Assembly: GCA_037445775.1 (NCBI GenBank)
Contig: JBBIJX010000032.1
Location: forward strand, 1 to 18,468
Direction: 5' to 3'
Length of the DNA: 18,468 nucleotides
From: JBBUX01 sp037445775
Lineage (GTDB): Bacteria > Actinomycetota > Coriobacteriia > Anaerosomatales > PHET01
Part shown: one piece after another, positions 14,961-18,468 of the stretch
How the letters are laid out: the number at the start of each line of letters is the position of its first letter
Numbering within the stretch: the first letter of the stretch is position 1
The notes under the pieces: model-generated
What the model was told of the DNA's origin: nothing
Databases searched by the model: none
The model's input: the letters and a program-made list of their open reading frames with translations, nothing else
Made by a program: the position numbers and the translations under genes

Positions 14961-16927
14961 GCGCTCTTCTCACCCCCGGTCTTCGTGAACGGTCGATAGT
15001 CCTGCTTGCCTGTCTCGTAGAACTTCCCGAAGAACTCGAGGAAGTTGAGACGCAGTGCATGAATCGTCGGGCTGAACGCCGCGATGATGAAGTTGATGGC
15101 GTGCAAGAACACGCCAACGATGATGGCAAGCGCTATGTTGCCCATGTCGGCGACGATGCCGTTCACGGCATCGGCGAAGAGCGCACCGGCGAGTCCTACG
15201 GCCATGATACGAAGGTAGCTCGCCATGTGCGTGACCGACTCGACGGTCTCAACGACACCCATCACGCCACCACCACGTACCGCGTAGATGAACCCGCCGA
15301 GCGCGAGCGCGGCGAACGCCATCTGCCCCCACACCGTCCACGAGCCGAACATCTGCTCCGCATAGCCGATGACGATCGCCAGCGCGATCGCGATCAGGAA
15401 GACGAGGATGCCGCCCTTCTCGTAGAGATGGTGGCGGTTCTTGGTCTTGATCGCGTTGATGACCCCGAGCGTGAGACCGAAGAGTATCTGCACGACGCCC
15501 ACTGCGAGCGCGATCAACATGAAGGCGATCTGGGCGTGCGTTCGCTCGAACGGCAGCGTCACGGCGCCGATCGTCAGCGGCTGGATGACGTCTAGGTGGC
15601 GGGGACCCAGGAGATCCCCGAAGAACTCCCCGTACACGAGCCCGAAGATGATCACGGATGTCGCGGCTGGCCCGAGAATCGATGTCGCCAAGCGGATCGT
15701 GGAGTTGTCCGCGAATTTGAACCGGAGCCACAGGATGATCGAAAGCATGATGATGCCGTAGCCGAAGTCTCCTACGATCATGCCGAAGAACAGCGGGTAG
15801 AACAGGAAGAGCATCCACGTCGCATCGATCGTCCCGTAGCGCGGATTGCCGTAAGCGCTCAGCAGCGTCTGGAATGGGGCGATAGCGGCCGGGTTGTTGA
15901 GTGCGACGGGCGTCTCAGCGTACTCCGCCTCGTTGATCTCATTCTGCTGCACGATGATGTCGTCGCCCCAGTTGTCGCGGATTCCGGCCATGAGCTCGGG
16001 GACATCCTTGACAGGCATCCACCCCGTGATCACGAAGGCGTAGTCCGTGCGCCCGAACTTGGGTATGGCCTCGATCTCCTGCTCGCGGTCGATGAGCACG
16101 TCGCGAATCGCAGCGAGCTTGCCCGCCCACTGCTCGCTCATCTTGTTGAGTTCGCTGCGCGTCTCGCTGAGCTCTCCGGGCAGCGCCTGCCGGCGCGCCC
16201 TGACCTCGGAGTACGCCGCGTCGAACGGCACTCCCTCGAACGAGTCTGGCAGACGTATCTGATTGACGTTCTCCATGGTGAGGAACTTGTGCACCCCGTC
16301 GGCGTATTGGCGATCGAACACGACGATGGCCGCCGTGGTGTCCTCGTCGACGTCGGTTGAGACGACCTCATAGTGCTTGTCGGTGATCCGCTCCAGCTCC
16401 TCCTTCAGCGCTTCGAGGGCGCCCTTATAGCGCCGCTCGAACAAGAGCGCTACGGAGTCGTACGACCCAGTCGTGACTATCTGGCTTGCGAGCGGCTGGA
16501 TCTTGTGGAGGATGGGCTCGTATCGCCCGAGCAGCGCCAGTTCAGATTCGAGATCCGTGTGCGCGGAAGCGAGCGCGGCGGTGCGGTCCTCGACTTCGTT
16601 GATGACTTGGGCGACCTCCTGGGCGAGATCGTTTGGCTCCAAGGGGAAGAGCCGCTCGTACTCGGCACGGTTCGCTTGGGAGGCCTTGCCGCCCCCGTCA
16701 AGCGCCCTCAGGATGGCGCGAACGCGGATGAGGAGGTCCTCCATCGCCTGCTGCTCGCGCAGCTTAGCCGGATCCACCTCCATCCGGTTGAGCGGCACAT
16801 CGCCCTTAGAGATCTTGTTCGACAGGTCCTCGATGTGCAGCCGGCCTTGCGCATGTACAAGCGCCAACACATCCGAGAAAAGACCCCTCGGGCCGATGAT
16901 CTCGACCTTCGCCATCGGAACGAGCAC
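14957..16927 (-). CDS. atpI: V/A-type ATPase subunit I (membrane stator, a-type)
   Basis: A 656-residue stator subunit with a large cytoplasmic N-terminal half (about 1-365), including coiled-coil parts (SAHTDLESELALLGRYEPIL, GELSETRSELNKMSEQWAGK), and a membrane half with seven or eight helices (about 369-402, 413-435, 463-490, 506-522, 532-550, 570-588, 596-618). WMLFLFYPLFFGMIVGDFGY is the family signature entering the membrane domain. Arg573 in SYLRIMAVGLAGA corresponds to the essential arginine at the ion channel, and LRLNFLEFFGKFYETG near the end is a conserved block. The start is GTG at 16927 with a GGAGGT ribosome site about 8 bases upstream; ATG at residue 5 is an alternative. It lies 35 bases after the G/H-like gene and overlaps atpK. 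Confidence 0.97.
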   Translation of the reverse strand: MLVPMAKVEIIGPRGLFSDVLALVHAQGRLHIEDLSNKISKGDVPLNRMEVDPAKLREQQAMEDLLIRVRAILRALDGGGKASQANRAEYERLFPLEPNDLAQEVAQVINEVEDRTAALASAHTDLESELALLGRYEPILHKIQPLASQIVTTGSYDSVALLFERRYKGALEALKEELERITDKHYEVVSTDVDEDTTAAIVVFDRQYADGVHKFLTMENVNQIRLPDSFEGVPFDAAYSEVRARRQALPGELSETRSELNKMSEQWAGKLAAIRDVLIDREQEIEAIPKFGRTDYAFVITGWMPVKDVPELMAGIRDNWGDDIIVQQNEINEAEYAETPVALNNPAAIAPFQTLLSAYGNPRYGTIDATWMLFLFYPLFFGMIVGDFGYGIIMLSIILWLRFKFADNSTIRLATSILGPAATSVIIFGLVYGEFFGDLLGPRHLDVIQPLTIGAVTLPFERTHAQIAFMLIALAVGVVQILFGLTLGVINAIKTKNRHHLYEKGGILVFLIAIALAIVIGYAEQMFGSWTVWGQMAFAALALGGFIYAVRGGGVMGVVETVESVTHMASYLRIMAVGLAGALFADAVNGIVADMGNIALAIIVGVFLHAINFIIAAFSPTIHALRLNFLEFFGKFYETGKQDYRPFTKTGGEKSA

Positions 16928-16962
16928 GTCGACCCACCTCCCCCGAGACTCGTGACGACCGG

Positions 16963-17331
16963 TCAGGTGCCTAGCACTGACTCCATGACGAAAGTGACCG
17001 CACCAGGCTTCTTCGCCGCGATTGATGTCTCCATCTCCGCGATCTCGCGTTCAGCCTCGGCCCGCAACTCCTCCTGCTGCTGCTCGACTTGCTTGCGCGC
17101 GGCGAGATCGTGCTCTTGCGCGAGGTGGGAAGCATCACCCTTGGCCTCAGCGACCAATGCGACCGCCTCACGGCGCGAGGTGCTGATGATCTCGTCAGCG
17201 TTGCGCTTCGCAGCGAGAATGCGACCCGAGAGCTCGATCTCCTTCTCGCGTATCAGGTGCAACGGCGAGTTCGCGTCACCCATCACGGTCTCGCGGTGAA
17301 ACTCGAGATTGGACGTGCTCTTGCCCTCCAC
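16963..17331 (-). CDS. V/A-type ATPase G/H-like peripheral-stalk subunit
   Basis: A coiled-coil protein of 122 residues from the chosen start. The body from NSPLHLIREKEIELSGRIL to AEREIAEMETSIAAKKP is one long heptad-like helix rich in Ala, Glu, Arg and Lys, ending with a hydrophobic VTFVMESVLG. Length, composition and position before atpI match the small stalk subunit (AhaH/NtpF/Thermus G) that pairs with subunit E. The start is uncertain. GTG at 17331 has GAGGGGG at 17337-17343; ATG at 17283 gives 106 residues, the usual family length, but has no clear ribosome site; TTG at 17376 has only a weak one. It is the first ATPase gene after alr. Confidence 0.82.
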   Translation of the reverse strand: MEGKSTSNLEFHRETVMGDANSPLHLIREKEIELSGRILAAKRNADEIISTSRREAVALVAEAKGDASHLAQEHDLAARKQVEQQQEELRAEAEREIAEMETSIAAKKPGAVTFVMESVLGT

Positions 17332-17336
17332 GCAGA

Positions 17337-17343
17337 CCCCCTC
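17337..17343 (-). promoter_or_regulatory. Ribosome binding site used to choose the G/H-like subunit start
   Basis: GAGGGGG on the minus strand, 5 bases before the GTG at 17331. It is better than anything preceding the TTG at 17376 or the ATG at 17283, but the family length favours the latter. Confidence 0.45.
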
Positions 17344-17407
17344 TGCACGGTGACTCACGGAAGCGTCGATGCCCAATGGCTCTTCTTTCGTGGTCCGCCG
17401 GGGATTT

Positions 17408-17425
17408 CCTGCACGAATGCGCAGG
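17408..17425 (-). other. Short inverted repeat just after alr
   Basis: CCTGC (17408-17412) and GCAGG (17421-17425) flank 8 bases, starting just after the alr stop codon. The stem is short and no T-run follows, so it is at best a weak terminator or RNA-processing site between alr and the ATPase genes. Confidence 0.25.
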
Positions 17426-17429
17426 GAAG

Positions 17430-18468
17430 CTACGCGTCCGCGTAGACCCGCTCGAGGCGCATGCCGAACCCGCAGGCGAGCTCGTAGGTGATGGTGTCCG
17501 TGGCCTCGGCGAGGTCGTCGAGCGTGATGCGCTCGACGCCGTCTTCACCCACGACCGTGAAGAGTTCACCGCGCCTCGGTTCGGTGAGGGTCGCGTCTAC
17601 CATGAGCTGATCCATGCAGACGCGGCCCACCTGCTCGATGAGGCGGCCCCGGTGCAAGACGCGCATGCGGTTCGACAGGATCCGCGGAACACCGTCCGCA
17701 TAGCCCAAAGGCAGCGTCGCGATCATCGCCGAGGCGCCCGCGTGCCACGTGAGCCCGTAGCTCACGCCTTCCCCCAATCCGATACGCTTCACGAGCGTCG
17801 CGCGCGCCTTGACGGCCATCGCCGGCTCTAGAGCGATGTGACCGTGCGTGCTCTGCGCGGGATGGAGCCCGTATAGTGCGATGCCGCAACGCACCATGTC
17901 GAAGTGGGAGTCGGGGTCAAGGATAGTGGCCGCGCTGTTCGCCGCGTGAACGATGCCTGGGTCGACCCGCTCACTCCGCATAGCTGCAAGCGCCTCACGA
18001 AAGCGCTTCTTCTGCTTGTCGTGATCCCAGTCACCGGGAACGTCGGCGTTCGCGAAGTGGGTGAACGTGCCTTCCAGCGCAACGTTGGGTAACTCGGAGA
18101 GCATCGCGGCGAAGGATGCGGCCTCCTCGGCGCGGACGCCGATCCGGTTCATGCCAGTATCGACCTTGAGGTGGAAGCGCGCCGTCACACCACGCGCGGT
18201 CGCGGCGCGCGAGAGGGCACCGGCGAACTCCCGCGTCGTGACTGCGGGTATCGCGTCGAGACCGAGTACCGCCTCGATAGCCGACTCGGGTGGCTCCGAC
18301 ATGAGCTGGACGGGCGCGGTGATGCCCGCGGCCCGCAGCGCCGCCGCCTCGTCAACGGTGGCCACGCCCAGGCGCTCGGCGCCGGCAGCGAGCGCCGTAC
18401 GCGCCACGGGAACGGCGCCGTGGCCGTAGCCGTCCGCCTTCACGACCGCCATGAAGCGCGTCTCGGGG
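17430..18468 (-). CDS. alr: Alanine racemase, 5' end outside window
   Basis: The PLP-dependent enzyme that makes D-alanine for peptidoglycan. The visible part begins PETRFMAVVKADGYGHG at the window edge; the Lys in VVKADGYGHG is the PLP-binding residue, so only the first few dozen residues are missing. Further marks are LKVDTGMNRIGV, GTFTHFANAD, the PLP-contacting ANSAATI, GVSYGLTW with the second catalytic base Tyr, and VGRVCMDQLMVD. The C-terminal beta domain ends at FGMRLERVYADA. An internal ATG at 18452 would start after the conserved N-terminal strand and is not the true start. It lies on the same strand as the ATPase genes, 98 bases before the chosen start of the first one, and in other actinobacteria alr is a close neighbour of tsaE. 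Confidence 0.97.
   Translation of the reverse strand, partial: PETRFMAVVKADGYGHGAVPVARTALAAGAERLGVATVDEAAALRAAGITAPVQLMSEPPESAIEAVLGLDAIPAVTTREFAGALSRAATARGVTARFHLKVDTGMNRIGVRAEEAASFAAMLSELPNVALEGTFTHFANADVPGDWDHDKQKKRFREALAAMRSERVDPGIVHAANSAATILDPDSHFDMVRCGIALYGLHPAQSTHGHIALEPAMAVKARATLVKRIGLGEGVSYGLTWHAGASAMIATLPLGYADGVPRILSNRMRVLHRGRLIEQVGRVCMDQLMVDATLTEPRRGELFTVVGEDGVERITLDDLAEATDTITYELACGFGMRLERVYADA

Noticed and set aside
1..18468. CRISPR arrays, insertion sequences, attachment sites, phage or toxin-antitoxin genes
   Set aside because: No regularly spaced repeats, transposase or integrase motifs, tRNA targets or matching direct repeats were seen at the borders of the ATPase block or elsewhere.

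Overview
The window is a high-GC bacterial chromosomal segment in which all but one gene are on the minus strand. In transcription order (high to low coordinates) it reads: alanine racemase (cut by the window end); a complete nine-gene V/A-type ATPase operon (G/H-like, I, K, E, C, F, A, B, D); a lone plus-strand hypothetical gene; a nitroreductase; a family-4 uracil-DNA glycosylase; tsaE; tsaB; a fused rimI-tsaD; groES; groEL; and a secreted subtilisin-type protease cut by the other window end.

The order alr, tsaE, tsaB, rimI, tsaD, groES, groEL matches the arrangement I know from Mycobacterium and other Actinomycetota, with one difference: here the ATPase operon and three other genes lie between alr and tsaE. 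The RimI-TsaD fusion, the HrcA/CIRCE-controlled groESL operon and a rotary V-type ATPase together suggest a deep-branching actinobacterium, most likely of the Coriobacteriia (OPB41/Anaerosomatales type). That placement is inference and would need phylogeny.

Region by region: 1-1548 is an exported S8 protease with propeptide and the start of a pre-peptidase C-terminal domain. 1549-1990 has no gene; it holds the groEL terminator hairpin and nested inverted repeats. 1991-4172 is groESL with a clear sigma-70 promoter and a CIRCE operator. 4250-7064 is the t6A tRNA-modification block, in which successive genes overlap by a few bases. 7064-8184 holds the DNA glycosylase and the nitroreductase. 8350-8688 is the plus-strand orphan. 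8705-17331 is the ATPase operon, with stop/start overlaps or zero gaps at most junctions. 17430-18468 is alr.

Functionally this is mainly housekeeping: protein folding (GroESL), tRNA t6A37 synthesis (TsaB, TsaD, TsaE), S18 acetylation (RimI), uracil repair, D-alanine supply for the cell wall, and ion-coupled ATP synthesis or hydrolysis. I found no CRISPR array, insertion sequence, tRNA, rRNA or defence system. The most interesting points are the ATPase block within a conserved neighbourhood, the palindromic spacer of the groES promoter next to CIRCE, the plus-strand orphan gene, and the unexplained inverted repeats between groEL and the protease.
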